DNA of 64,000 nt from Butyricimonas faecalis (GCF_003991565.1 NZ_CP032819.1:2232001-2296000), one strand, 5' to 3'; counted from the first letter of the stretch, positions 45,324 to 55,957 are shown. Made by a program: numbers and translations. Notes: a model not told the origin generated them from the letters alone.

Positions 45324-47618
45324 TTATCTCCCTCGTCTCCTAATCCATATAAAGATCGCCCAGCAGGCCAACAGACCGGGCCAAACACCCATGAGTACCA
45401 CTTTCCAGAAATACATCCAATCCATACTCACGTACATTTCATTATCAGGCGGAGTCGGACGGCGTACGTCAATCGGTACTTCTTCATTAGATAACCAGAA
45501 GAAAGAACCGGATATTAAAAAGTAGTTTACCGCGGAAATATCCTTACGATCGATACTAATTTCACCGTTACTCAGGCAATCTGCATCTCCCAATATGATA
45601 ATACGCTGTTCTTTCCCTCCCATCGGACGAGACATCGCCAAAGCCGTAACATACGAACGCTCAACTTCTCCAACCGATGGATTAAGAGAAACCGTATCAT
45701 CTAAAAAATCAACCGTTTCCAATTCATTCCAACTACCAATCGTGTCACTCACGAACAAAGGCGTGATCGAAAATCCTTTATCCTCGAAACACTCCAATCC
45801 TGTCGTCCCCGGCATAGTCACCACGTATTCCTTACGAATCATCTGGTCAAAAATATATGAAAACTCTCCGGCCTCTTTGGTCGGTGTGGCTACGATAAAA
45901 TCAGGCTGGAAATGCTCACTCTTCTTCACCAACCGTCCCGGCATAAACCGTACACCGAAAGGTTCCACCAATGGATTCATAAATTCCTGACGACGAGGTT
46001 CCCCGGCTATCAATAGATTTCCCCCGCGAGCTATATAAGCATCCAGATTTGCTCGTTCATTCTCGGTCATCGGACTTCTCATATCCGCAATCACGATAAT
46101 GTCCACCTGTTCAGGGATCGGTTTGTCCAACGTCACCTCCGTAAAGTCAAAACCTTGATTAATCAAGGAATAGCGGAACGGCTTATCTTGAGCAAAGCGG
46201 TTGTAGTCTCGATCGCCTTCCCGGATACAATCCCTTTCCCCATGTCCTTTCACAAAACCGACAAGGGGCAATTCCATCACCAGGCGCTTAAAGGCAGCAG
46301 AAATTTCCGTCTCGAAGGGGAAGCGTTTTATATCATCGAATACCCGCAAGAATGTCTTCTCCCCGTTATCCCGTTCCAACAAGCGCACGAAACGATTTCC
46401 TTCCGGCCGAAGATCCACCATCTTCCGCACTTCCTCCGGACGCATAAACATATTGGAATCCAAATTCCAGATTTCAGCCCGTTTCAACATTCTCTCCCGA
46501 TCGGATAAATTAGGATAAGCCTTGTCCAATTCCGGATTCTTCGCCTTATCGTAATAATACACGTATTTCATTTTAATCTCCGGTTTAAACCGGGTATACA
46601 TTTTGAGACGTTTCTGATCTTTATTCACGTTCCGAGGCAAACCGATCCAATAGTTCTCCTCCAATATATTCACGAAAGTTGTTATCGTCAAACCTCCATC
46701 CATCTGAGCCACGATATCCTGACTATTAGGTGTCAGCGTTCGTTGTTTCGTGGCTGTAGTATCATAGAAACACATCAGTTTCGGACGAGAAGTCAGGTAA
46801 CCCAATAACATGGCAATCACGATAACAGTTCCATATTTCCCTACAGTCGTCATCCACGTGGTCTTCTGCCGACGGGACTGCAATCGGATGATTGAAAGGA
46901 AAAGGAACAAAGCTACCACGATAACAAAGTAAAGCACATCTTCACTACAAATTAAACCGCTTACAAACTCCTGCGCCCTACCGTTAATCGCCAACCAATA
47001 GGTTATATCACGCACGAACTCAATATCCTGCCACAAACCCCCTACTAAATTCAACACCGCCAATACCGCCAAAGTTCCCATGGCTGCCACAACTTGATAG
47101 GAAGTAATACTCGACATGAACAACCCGATCGCCGCGTAAGCACACACGAGCAGGTAAAGGCCGAGCATCCCGGAAAGGATCAAAGGTATATCTGCCGATT
47201 TTATTGTAATAGCAGCAAATATAAGATAGACGGCAAAAATACACATCAGCACCAAGTTATAGATCATCATCGAAAGATATTTCCCCAGAATAATCTGTGT
47301 GTTGGTTACAGGAGAAGAGTACAGTAACTTAATCGATCCACTGCTCAGTTCCCGACTCATTAATCCCATCGTCAGCAACGGTATATAAAGATAAAGATAC
47401 TGTTGCATCGCTGTAAACATTCCCCGCCATCCGGCAAAGACGTTCATTGTTACGTTATAAAGGCCATACCCTAACTCCTGGTTCCTCACGCAACCTGCCA
47501 ATCCGTTCGAAAACACCAAACTCGCCTGAAAAGTGAATACCACCAGAATCAACCACGCAATCGGAGAGTAAAACAAAGTTTGCAACTCCGTGCGAGCCAT
47601 TTTATATATTGTCTTCAT
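45324..47618 (-). CDS. Fused ABC-2 permease and GldG-like protein (GldF-GldG type)
   Basis: A 764-aa inner-membrane protein. Residues 1-250 form an ABC-2 permease with six membrane helices (starting LQTLFYSPIAWLILVVFTFQ, with MGLMSRELSSGSIKLLYSSP between helices). A further helix near 268-285 leads into the periplasmic GldG-like domain (residues 290-730) with VDIIVIADMRSPMTENERAN and GGNLLIAGEPRRQEF, and a final helix near the C-terminus. In Flavobacterium, GldF and GldG are separate and work with GldA in gliding; related fused transporters occur in non-gliding Bacteroidales. It pairs with the ATPase gene 21 bases upstream. Confidence 0.85.
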   Translation of the reverse strand: MKTIYKMARTELQTLFYSPIAWLILVVFTFQASLVFSNGLAGCVRNQELGYGLYNVTMNVFAGWRGMFTAMQQYLYLYIPLLTMGLMSRELSSGSIKLLYSSPVTNTQIILGKYLSMMIYNLVLMCIFAVYLIFAAITIKSADIPLILSGMLGLYLLVCAYAAIGLFMSSITSYQVVAAMGTLAVLAVLNLVGGLWQDIEFVRDITYWLAINGRAQEFVSGLICSEDVLYFVIVVALFLFLSIIRLQSRRQKTTWMTTVGKYGTVIVIAMLLGYLTSRPKLMCFYDTTATKQRTLTPNSQDIVAQMDGGLTITTFVNILEENYWIGLPRNVNKDQKRLKMYTRFKPEIKMKYVYYYDKAKNPELDKAYPNLSDRERMLKRAEIWNLDSNMFMRPEEVRKMVDLRPEGNRFVRLLERDNGEKTFLRVFDDIKRFPFETEISAAFKRLVMELPLVGFVKGHGERDCIREGDRDYNRFAQDKPFRYSLINQGFDFTEVTLDKPIPEQVDIIVIADMRSPMTENERANLDAYIARGGNLLIAGEPRRQEFMNPLVEPFGVRFMPGRLVKKSEHFQPDFIVATPTKEAGEFSYIFDQMIRKEYVVTMPGTTGLECFEDKGFSITPLFVSDTIGSWNELETVDFLDDTVSLNPSVGEVERSYVTALAMSRPMGGKEQRIIILGDADCLSNGEISIDRKDISAVNYFLISGSFFWLSNEEVPIDVRRPTPPDNEMYVSMDWMYFWKVVLMGVWPGLLACWAIFIWIRRRGR

Positions 47619-47639
47619 CTCGTTATCTATTTTTAGTCA

Positions 47640-48560
47640 TTATTTCTTTGATAATTCTGCAAAAATCTCATCCAAGGAACTTTTCTCCTGACGGATTTCG
47701 ACCAATCGCCATCCTTTGGTCACGCTGGTCTCGACCAGACGTTCCGTTGCTTCCAGCGCATCCGAAAATTGAATCCGGAACTTCGATCCGCCCAATTCCT
47801 CCACGGCAACCACACCCGGAATCTCCCGAATCTCTTCTACTGGCGGAGTAGCTATTAACGACACAAATAACGTATTAGGAACAATATAATTATCGAACTC
47901 ATCCATGGTGCCGGAAAAGACTACTTGTCCTTCCTCGATCATCCGGATATAATCACAAGTTGCCTGTACTTCAGAAAGGATATGCGTGGATAAAATCACG
48001 GTTCGATCTACGGCAATCTCCCGGATCAGTTCCCGAATTTCCATAATCTGATTCGGATCAAGCCCATTTGTCGGTTCATCCAATACCACGAAGTCCGGAT
48101 TATGGATGATTGCCTGCGCTATACCCAGACGTTGCTGGTATCCACCGGACAAGTTACGGATCAATCGCCGACTGAAATGTGAAATTCCACAACGTCCCAT
48201 CACGTCTTTCACGGCTCCCTGTACCTCATGAGTAGGGATTAGGCGCATATTGGCACAATGCACCAGATATTCCTCCACCGTCAAATCCATGTGCAGGGGC
48301 GGTTTCTGCGGCAAAAAGCCCAAATGTTTTTTGGCCTCGACCGGATTCTCCCGCAAATTGATACCCTTAATGTACACTTCCCCTTCCGTCTGTTTCAACA
48401 CACCACACATGATATTCATCGTGGTTGACTTTCCTGCCCCGTTGGAGCCTAGCAACCCGTAAATGCCATTTCGCGTAATTTCAAAATTAATATCTCGAAT
48501 CGCCCACTGAATACTGTAACGATGAGATAAATGCTCCACTTTTATAATAGATTCTTCCAT
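47640..48560 (-). CDS. ABC transporter ATPase (GldA-like, ABC-2 type)
   Basis: A 306-aa ATPase with Walker A GSNGAGKST at 38-46, Q-loop in LGFLPQKPPLH, signature LSGGYQQRLGIAQ, Walker B FVVLDEPTNGLDP and H-loop STHILSEV. The C-terminal 80 residues form the extra domain typical of ABC-2 exporters (CcmA/GldA group). It energises the fused permease encoded next. Direction of transport is probably export or membrane-complex assembly, inferred from family. Confidence 0.93.
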   Translation of the reverse strand: MEESIIKVEHLSHRYSIQWAIRDINFEITRNGIYGLLGSNGAGKSTTMNIMCGVLKQTEGEVYIKGINLRENPVEAKKHLGFLPQKPPLHMDLTVEEYLVHCANMRLIPTHEVQGAVKDVMGRCGISHFSRRLIRNLSGGYQQRLGIAQAIIHNPDFVVLDEPTNGLDPNQIMEIRELIREIAVDRTVILSTHILSEVQATCDYIRMIEEGQVVFSGTMDEFDNYIVPNTLFVSLIATPPVEEIREIPGVVAVEELGGSKFRIQFSDALEATERLVETSVTKGWRLVEIRQEKSSLDEIFAELSKK

Positions 48561-48639
48561 ACACTCATTTTAAATTCATACAATACACACAAACCACTAG
48601 GTTATCCTGCAAGTTTTTCCCTCGAAATAAATTCCTTCG

Positions 48640-48875
48640 ACCACCTCCTCTATAAACGAGGGCACTGAAAAAGTTCTATTGGCGAAACATCACTACCCCC
48701 TCCGACTCCCCCGTACAGAAGGGGAAAAACTGATTACCAATCGGTTTCCTCTCCAGCGTGGGAAGGAGTCAGGGAAGGTAGTTCAAAGCAACAAGACTTT
48801 CTCAGTGCCCTCATAAACAAAGGGGGAGCTGACACACTTTTCTCAAACAGGAAGTAACTCAACTCTCCCTCTGTT
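48640..48875. repeat. Composite nested hairpin element
   Basis: The outer pair AGGGCACTGAAAAAGT (near 48660) and ACTTTCTCAGTGCCCT (near 48802) match at 15 of 16 positions. An inner pair joins ACTACCCCCTCCGACTCCC to GGGAAGGAGTCAGGGAAGGT plus AGT. A third pair, ATAAACAAAGGGGGAG with CTCTCCCTCTGTTTAT, follows on the right. A partial relative is at 54270-54360. It fills the gap between the metalloprotease relic and the ABC ATPase. Confidence 0.7.
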
Positions 48876-48883
48876 TATATCGT

Positions 48884-51481
48884 TTACTTGTCAGCTAACA
48901 TCTTATTAATCTTATACAGCAAATACTCGTAATGCGACTTCGTTTCCCCGGAACTCTTCGTTACGGCTCCTTTCAACAAATTCTGTATTTTGAACAACAT
49001 GTCGAAATAGTAATTCACCGGGACATAATCACTGGGCATCACCACTTGTTTCATCGGATAAAATCCGCTTTGCTCTTCCGGATTTATCCCTTTCTCCGGC
49101 AGAACAGCAAATTGTTCACGTATCAAATCCAACTGTTTCCGATCAATCACTTCCGAAGAAATTGCCTCCTCATGGCCTGTCGCTACAATCCCTTTTTGCG
49201 GTGTAAAGTTACCCGCCGTAGTGGCAATCGTAGAGGATGCAACCACACTACCCAAGAACTCCTTCTGCAATTCCATCTCGTATTTCTCCAACGGACGATT
49301 CTTCAACGTTCCATCCCATACGTTTTTATAGATATCATCGACATACTCGGCCAACGAATAATCTCCACCTTTCTCTGCTCCGAGAGCCACGTATTTCAAA
49401 CGGAAGGTCAAGGTTCCCAAGATAAAACTCCGAATTTGATCTACATTGGAATTTCGAATTCCCAACTCTTTCTCCACAGCCTTGTTATCCAACCAAGCAA
49501 GATCTTTCGCCATATCGATCATGCACTTCACGGCAGCCTTCTGTATCGCACCGGGAACAACCACATAACTCGGTTCCTTTTCCGTGGAAAAAGCTTCCAT
49601 TTGGTAAAAACCACCCAAATTCACAGACACGTCATTAATCCGCTTTTTCAACTGATTGCGTAACATGTTGTACAACTGGCTTCTAAAAGTCAAGTCTTCA
49701 TCTCCCTCGGCATACCAATCATAGAAATTCCGAACGGCAATCTTTAGATTGTTCACAGCATACTCCAAAGCCTTCAAATGATCATCTCCCAAATCTCCGG
49801 CAAAACAACGGGGATCGTAGTAATAATAAGGCATCTTCCCGAAAGTATAGTTCGGATTTGTTCGCCCCTCCCGAATCCAACGATCCAAGGTTGCAAATTC
49901 ATCTTTCGGTGTAGAGGCCATCGGAATCGGTTCATACAACCACTTGATCACGTAATAATCGTACTCGCCTAATTCCCCACCAGGAACCATTCTCACTCCC
50001 TTTTCCACATCCCCCGGCTGAGCGATATAATTACACGGCACGTAATCCATCACAGAAGGACTCAATCCATGCTTCCGCGTGAAGGATGGAGAACGTAACG
50101 AATCAACCGGATACACGGCAGATGCACCTACATTGTACACCAAGCCTAAGTTAATACCAGCTTCCCGCATAATCACTGAACGTATCATTTCCCCCATCAT
50201 TTCCTCGGAGAAATGATTTGTCCGAACACTCGGATCTGCCGCCATAGTGGTCAATATCCGGTTTGCTTTCAAACTAGACATTAACCCGTCATAGACATAC
50301 AGGGAGGCATTCAATATCTCTCCCGTACGAGGGTCCACGTGCATTGAATTCTGTATATCGAGCCACAACGGGGCATACCTGATCGTAGAATACTTGATAT
50401 TATTAGCATTAAAATCCGGATCATCTTTCGGGAAATCCATTACCCGGATCACATTTTTAAAACCAATTTTCTTGAAAGCCTCATTCCATGCCTCAATTCC
50501 TTCTTTAATGTAAGGTTTCCACGCCTTTGGCATCAACGTGTCCATATAGAACACGATTGGTTTCTTTACCTCAACGGTTTCTCCCCGACGATGAGCCGCT
50601 TCATCTACCGGTTCAACACGCCAACGTTTCGTGTAAAACGTGTGGTCCAACCCCTTCCGATCGCTCTCAACCTGTGAAACTTTCATGAAAGAGACGCCCA
50701 AGCGGGGATCGGCCAACCGGGGTTGCATCGGTTCTTCCGGCAGTAACATCAACATCTTATTCGTTGTCACGGAAACTTTCGTATCTCCGGGGATCACCTT
50801 AAAAGCCCCAAACAGATACTGGTTTTCGATAAATCCCAAATCACATGTCACCACGATATTATTATCGAAAGCGTCAACGTCTTTCAACAATGAACACTCC
50901 TTTTTGTATTCATGTGTTCTGGAAATCAGTCCATAGAATGAATTTCCACCGATAGACGCAAATGGTGTTGTGTACGGGGAATACTCCATGAACAATGGGG
51001 TCATATCCACCACAACTGCCGTACTATCCGGTGTATAAGCCTTTATTTTGAACGAGCCGTACACACCCCCGGCATTCGACCGTTCGATAGCTTGGTTCCA
51101 ATTCGTTTCCGAACTATTATTCAAAGGTTTATCTGTCAAGAATATTCGGGCCTGTAATGTCGAATCCAAACGAGTGAAACGAAATGGCAAAGCATATCCA
51201 GCGAACTGCCCAACCACACCTTCTCCATTGTCACTGATATCCTCGATAGAAGAGGTCAGCATCATATCTTTACCCAACAATTTTATCGGGAATTCGACCA
51301 ATACTTTGCCTCCTACCTTATGGATCGTCATCAACCCATGAGCCGTTTTCACCTGCTTACCCTTGAATAATTTCTAGTAAGCCGTCAATGTCTCTTTCTT
51401 ATCCTTTTCCTTCGCTTGTCCTTGTACCCCCCAACCGAACAGGAAAAAAGAAAGAAAACAGATATATAATATATTTCTCAT
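48884..51481 (-). pseudogene. Paralogous metalloprotease-family protein with lost zinc site and an in-frame TAG
   Basis: From the ATG at 51481 the frame gives a signal peptide (NILYICFLSFFLFGWGVQG), then TAG at 51376-51374 where the upstream paralogue has a glutamine codon (YQKLFKGK), and then 822 further uninterrupted codons from a GTG at 51352. It aligns along its length with the product of 51509-54172. At residue about 439 the paralogue's HEVGHCLALMHN is replaced by REAGINLGLVYN, so all three zinc histidines are gone, while the Met-turn region (SVMDYVPCNYIAQPGD) is kept. The rest is well preserved, so it was probably a non-catalytic partner or decoy before, or despite, the nonsense codon. 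As annotated from the GTG it would be cytoplasmic. Confidence 0.85.
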
Positions 51482-51508
51482 ATTCTTTCGTTTATTAGAA
51501 AATCAAAC

Positions 51509-54172
51509 CTATTTCAATGCTTGCTCTATCTTGTACAACAACAACCGATAATGCTGACGAGTATCTTCTGATCCGGTATTTACCTTACTCTTTAACAATG
51601 TCTGAATTCGCTTCAACATATCGAAATATACGTGATCCAACGGTTCGATTACCAGATTGGTATTCACGTTCACACCATAACCGAACCACTGTTTTTCAGC
51701 CATATTCAATGGTTGTTGCGCCACATCCGTCTCCGGAGCCTCGGCACAAGGTTGCATCGTCTCCGCGTTAGAGAAACCTCCTAACACTTCCTGCGATAGT
51801 ATTCCATACCGTTCCCGGCTCATCAACTTCACCTGCTCCGGCACCTCGACCATCTTACAATTGTCGGTTAGTGACAACGGTTTCCCGGACATACCCTTTT
51901 TCCCCAAGTCCGTAACGAGCAGTATTTGTTTTATCATCTCCATCTGCATCTTTTTATCCTGCGTGGTCAACGTCTTTCCCTGACGAGTAGCAGCAAAAGC
52001 GAAATCCTGCAGGTGCATCAAGAATTCTCTCGTGGTATAAGTATCCTTACTATCATCTTTTGCGGCACTCAAAGCCACCAACCAGCGTCGGGCTAATAAT
52101 GCCCCGAATATGCTTTCTTCCAACTGAGTCGAGATATTACTCATCAAAGGTAATTTCTGTTGCAAATCAGGAGCATTCAGCCATTCCAAGTCTCTTATTT
52201 GTCCCAACAAGAAATCGACAGCTCGTTTCTGCTTCTCTTTCGGCACCACCGAATAACTCGGTAATTCATCTCCATCATATCGCTCGTTCAAATATATTCC
52301 CCCAATATTGAACATCACGTGATTCACGTAACGCACGTACTGGTAAATAATTTCATTGTACATATTCTGCTGGAATCTGTAATCCGGATCATCCTGTTTC
52401 ACCCATTCACCCATATTCGCCAACACGTACTTCAAATTCTTCACTCCATAAGTTGCCGATTTTACAGCATCATCTCCCAAATCTTCTTCCACCGAACTAG
52501 GGTCTAGTTTTGTCGATAACTGTTGTTTCCCGTAACGATAAATCGGATTTCCCGATCTTTCCGAAATCCAACGACTTAATGTAGGAACTTCATCTTTCGA
52601 ACTCTTGGCATCCAGCAAAGGAGTATACAGCCATTGAATCGTAAAATAATCATACAAACCCAATCTAGGCGGGGTCAATCTCACACCACGTTCCTTGTCT
52701 CCCGGTTGAGCGATATAATTATTCCGGGCATAATCCATAATCGAATACGTTGTTCCGTATTTTTGAGTAAATGAAGGCGAACGTAACGAGTCCGTCGGGA
52801 TCGACGCGGAACCAGACATATTATGCATCAACGCCAGGCAATGTCCCACCTCATGTGACACCACGTAACGAATACAATCTCCCAACACGTCTTCATCAAA
52901 AATCACCTTACGTACATCCGGATCTGCCGGAGAAGTTTGCAAGAATCGCCAATCATGTACCAACTGAATCAAATTGTGATACAAATAGACAGAGGCATTC
53001 AGAATCTCCCCGGTTCTCGGGTCTGTCCATGAAGGTCCCATGGCATTCTCCACTTGCGAAGGGGAATAGCGAATACAAGAATACTTTATGTTATCCGGAT
53101 CAAACTCCGGATCATCCAGCGGAAAGTCTTTTGCCATGATCGCATTCTTAAAACCAATTCTCTCGAACGCATCCTTCCATTCTTCTACACCAGCCCTAAT
53201 GTACTTTTTCCAACTCTCCGGGAAAGCATTATCCACGTAAAAAACAATCGGTTTCTTCGGTTCTACAAGCTGTCCCATCCGGTAAGCCGTTTCATCCGAT
53301 GGCTCCAACCGCCAACGTTGAGCGTAATATATATGTTTCAATCCGGAATCGCCATTCCGAAAATCCGACACTCCTTGATAAAATATCCCGATACGAGGAT
53401 CTGCCATTCGAGGACGCATAGGCTCCTCCGGCAAAAGGATAAAACTACGTGTCATCAAAGAAGTAAACGGAAGTTTATAGATATAATAATACCTTTGATT
53501 CCGCAGATTCACCTCGTAACTCAAAGATGACTGTACACTCACGTTATCCTCAAACGCTTTTATCTTACCCAATTGGGAATTATCCTTTTTAAATTCTTTC
53601 ACAATCCATCTTCCTCCCCAAGTTGCCGGAGCATAAGCAGAGAAAGGAGTTAACTGCTCATCATCCCGTAGGAAGAAATCGGTCATATCGACAACAACCG
53701 CCGTGCTATCCGGATTATAAGCCAATATTCCGCTATTGTACATCACGGCAGGCTTCATGCTCTCCCGAATCCGTTGTGTTACGTTTGCCAATTCCGACGT
53801 GTAAGCATGACTTACTTGACGTAAACTGATAACCGTATCTGTCTGGGTAAACTGCACACACAAGGGCTCAGTCGGTTTCTCTCCCACATTTCCAAACAGA
53901 TTATTGGTCGTTTCAGAAATCGTTGATCCCAATAGCATATCCTTCCCCAACAAATTTCTAGGTATCTCAAAATATACCTTTCCATTCATCTTGTGAATGG
54001 TCAGTAATCCTTTTACCGTTTCACAGGCCTTACCTTTGAATAGCTTTTGATAAGGTGTCTCTTTTTTCACCTCTTTCACCTCTTTTTTCTTTTTCCGAGC
54101 GAACCCGTCCTGTACTCCACAGGTAAACAGGAACAGCACAACGAAGAAAAAACTCACTGATAATTTTTTCAT
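51509..54172 (-). CDS. Large zinc-dependent metalloprotease (DUF5117/DUF4953 type)
   Basis: An 887-aa exported protein (signal LSVSFFFVVLFLFTCGVQDG). The first half carries the DUF5118/DUF5117-type beta domains (KGLLTIHKMNGKVYFEIP), and the catalytic part has HEVGHCLALMH at 440-450, a metzincin-like HExxHxxxxxH, followed by SLRSPSFTQKYGTTYSIMDY with the Met-turn and NNYIAQPGD. The C-terminal 250 residues are helical. It follows the PKD-like gene of locus 2 after a 227-base gap with a repeat fragment. A role in cutting a captured protein or peptide outside the inner membrane is inferred. Confidence 0.9.
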   Translation of the reverse strand: MKKLSVSFFFVVLFLFTCGVQDGFARKKKKEVKEVKKETPYQKLFKGKACETVKGLLTIHKMNGKVYFEIPRNLLGKDMLLGSTISETTNNLFGNVGEKPTEPLCVQFTQTDTVISLRQVSHAYTSELANVTQRIRESMKPAVMYNSGILAYNPDSTAVVVDMTDFFLRDDEQLTPFSAYAPATWGGRWIVKEFKKDNSQLGKIKAFEDNVSVQSSLSYEVNLRNQRYYYIYKLPFTSLMTRSFILLPEEPMRPRMADPRIGIFYQGVSDFRNGDSGLKHIYYAQRWRLEPSDETAYRMGQLVEPKKPIVFYVDNAFPESWKKYIRAGVEEWKDAFERIGFKNAIMAKDFPLDDPEFDPDNIKYSCIRYSPSQVENAMGPSWTDPRTGEILNASVYLYHNLIQLVHDWRFLQTSPADPDVRKVIFDEDVLGDCIRYVVSHEVGHCLALMHNMSGSASIPTDSLRSPSFTQKYGTTYSIMDYARNNYIAQPGDKERGVRLTPPRLGLYDYFTIQWLYTPLLDAKSSKDEVPTLSRWISERSGNPIYRYGKQQLSTKLDPSSVEEDLGDDAVKSATYGVKNLKYVLANMGEWVKQDDPDYRFQQNMYNEIIYQYVRYVNHVMFNIGGIYLNERYDGDELPSYSVVPKEKQKRAVDFLLGQIRDLEWLNAPDLQQKLPLMSNISTQLEESIFGALLARRWLVALSAAKDDSKDTYTTREFLMHLQDFAFAATRQGKTLTTQDKKMQMEMIKQILLVTDLGKKGMSGKPLSLTDNCKMVEVPEQVKLMSRERYGILSQEVLGGFSNAETMQPCAEAPETDVAQQPLNMAEKQWFGYGVNVNTNLVIEPLDHVYFDMLKRIQTLLKSKVNTGSEDTRQHYRLLLYKIEQALK

Positions 54173-54269
54173 AATTTTTCCATTTTAATTTACATATAAT
54201 AGCTATATACCACGTCTGGCATATCCCCAAAAGGGTATCCCAAAAATTCTATTTATTGCTTAAAAATTC

Positions 54270-54360
54270 CTCCGGTTTCTGGCACCTCCTCATCAATAAA
54301 GGAGGTGCCGTGACTTTTCTCAAAGACAACGAGTAGCCTAACTTCCCTCTGTTTATAGAG
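54270..54360. repeat. Second copy of the composite hairpin element (partial)
   Basis: GGCACCTCCT and AGGAGGTGCC form a perfect stem with a 9-base loop. The following ACTTTTCTCAAA and TCCCTCTGTTTATA words match 48837-48872. It lies between the PKD-like gene and the metalloprotease gene of locus 2. Confidence 0.6.
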
Positions 54361-54399
54361 GGAAACCACCTAAACATTGTCCCAAGTCTAGGAAAATTT

Positions 54400-55947
54400 T
54401 TACTCGTAACGCTTAAATGCCCAGTTAAAAGAACCTCCCCATTTCCATTCTATATCCACAATCCGTCCCAAATCGGAAACATGGAATAATAACCCTTTCT
54501 CTCCAGGATTCTCATCTGCCAACACTTCCGTGCTCAACTCATAGATATAGAAATTTCCGTCATCCAGAGCCACACCAATCTCTCCGGCATCAGCATCTTG
54601 CAATATCTCCACGACATTTCCATTTGTATAATCCGCAAATAACTTCACGATCTTCGTATTTACATCATAAAAGTACAATTTACTCCCCTCTCCCATGAAA
54701 AGATAAGAACTGGGGCGAATCCGGAAATACACCGTATTGTCTGAAATAACATTACTACCGGCAAAAAGTTCCTGCGTACAATTAGAAATCTTGAAACTAC
54801 TATAATTGAATCCCATATTCTGATAGTAGTAGTTTCCCGTGCTTTCTTCTTTCAGTATAATATTAAGTCCACTACCCTTAGCATAATCGCCCAAGTACAT
54901 AATCTTATAACCGGTCAAATCAGTCAATTTAACCACGTTTGGATCATCCGGAGCATAAGTAAACTCAACCGGACGACTATCCGAATTGCTATTAAAGCGA
55001 GTTGCTCGACCCACCACGCGGTTATTTCCCTCGTCATACATCAACACCACGCCACAATCCCGCGTATCCAGATCAAAGAATTGAGTGATTTGCCCACCAT
55101 TGGTTGTCCCTGAAAAATAAAGCGGAATATCAATAAAAGCCGCCACGTGCTGTATCTCTGCACCGGGATTTCTTTTCCAGTAAACATCTCCATTCGCACT
55201 TAACACGAAATCCTGCCATCCACCATTACGTACCTCCACGGGCTCTAATCCGGCAGGATAAGTACTTCCAGGAAATTCTTCATGAAGTGCCAATACTTTG
55301 GCAAAATCCATTCCGCTCAAATAATAAGCACCTCCGGTACGTTGCACAACCATGACTTCATCCACCTCGCCTCCTGTTATCATGTTTTCCAATTTCAACG
55401 GCCCCGTTCCTAACGGACTATCGGGATACAACGTCGCATATACATCCGGGTAAGCCACCCACTCGTAATGTATCTTTTTATCTTCATCCTTCCAGCTATC
55501 CCGCCGAACATAACTCAAGCTTGTCCGATTGTCCTTTTCCGACAGAATAAGCCATCCGACCTTATATGGAGATTTCACCTCTATTGACGTGTGACTATCG
55601 TGAAACACGAGTCCGGTTTGCCGGTCTGTCATATAGAAATTCACGTCAAATTGCCCACAACTCGTCGGGATATACTCAAAATTCCGATCTGTCGAAACAA
55701 CATTTCCCAATCCCATCTCCCAACGATAATCATAAGCTAACGTGTCGCGATCGGGATACTTCCACGTCATTTTCGGTACAATGCGTACCGTATCCCCCAA
55801 AACAATTGATTTCTTCGTTAAAGAAGTTACAACATTCAGCGTAACATCATTATAATCAACAAGGTCGTATTTACCTTTATCCTCGTAACATGCGCTAAAG
55901 CAAAAGTTCACGAACAAAAAGAATAATATAAATCTTTTCATAAACAT
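54400..55947 (-). CDS. PKD-like family surface lipoprotein, SusCD locus 2
   Basis: A 515-aa lipoprotein (signal ending FCFSACYEDKGKYDLVDYND). The N-terminal 130 residues are a PKD-like beta-sandwich (LAYDYRWEMGLGNVVSTDRN), and the rest is beta-rich with repeated YF/YY strands. It corresponds in order and beginning to the protein at 25876-27351, though the mature parts have diverged. Likely a surface ligand-binding accessory to SusCD 2. ATG 55941 is an alternative start. Confidence 0.8.
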   Translation of the reverse strand: MFMKRFILFFLFVNFCFSACYEDKGKYDLVDYNDVTLNVVTSLTKKSIVLGDTVRIVPKMTWKYPDRDTLAYDYRWEMGLGNVVSTDRNFEYIPTSCGQFDVNFYMTDRQTGLVFHDSHTSIEVKSPYKVGWLILSEKDNRTSLSYVRRDSWKDEDKKIHYEWVAYPDVYATLYPDSPLGTGPLKLENMITGGEVDEVMVVQRTGGAYYLSGMDFAKVLALHEEFPGSTYPAGLEPVEVRNGGWQDFVLSANGDVYWKRNPGAEIQHVAAFIDIPLYFSGTTNGGQITQFFDLDTRDCGVVLMYDEGNNRVVGRATRFNSNSDSRPVEFTYAPDDPNVVKLTDLTGYKIMYLGDYAKGSGLNIILKEESTGNYYYQNMGFNYSSFKISNCTQELFAGSNVISDNTVYFRIRPSSYLFMGEGSKLYFYDVNTKIVKLFADYTNGNVVEILQDADAGEIGVALDDGNFYIYELSTEVLADENPGEKGLLFHVSDLGRIVDIEWKWGGSFNWAFKRYE

Positions 55948-55957
55948 TCTATTTTAA

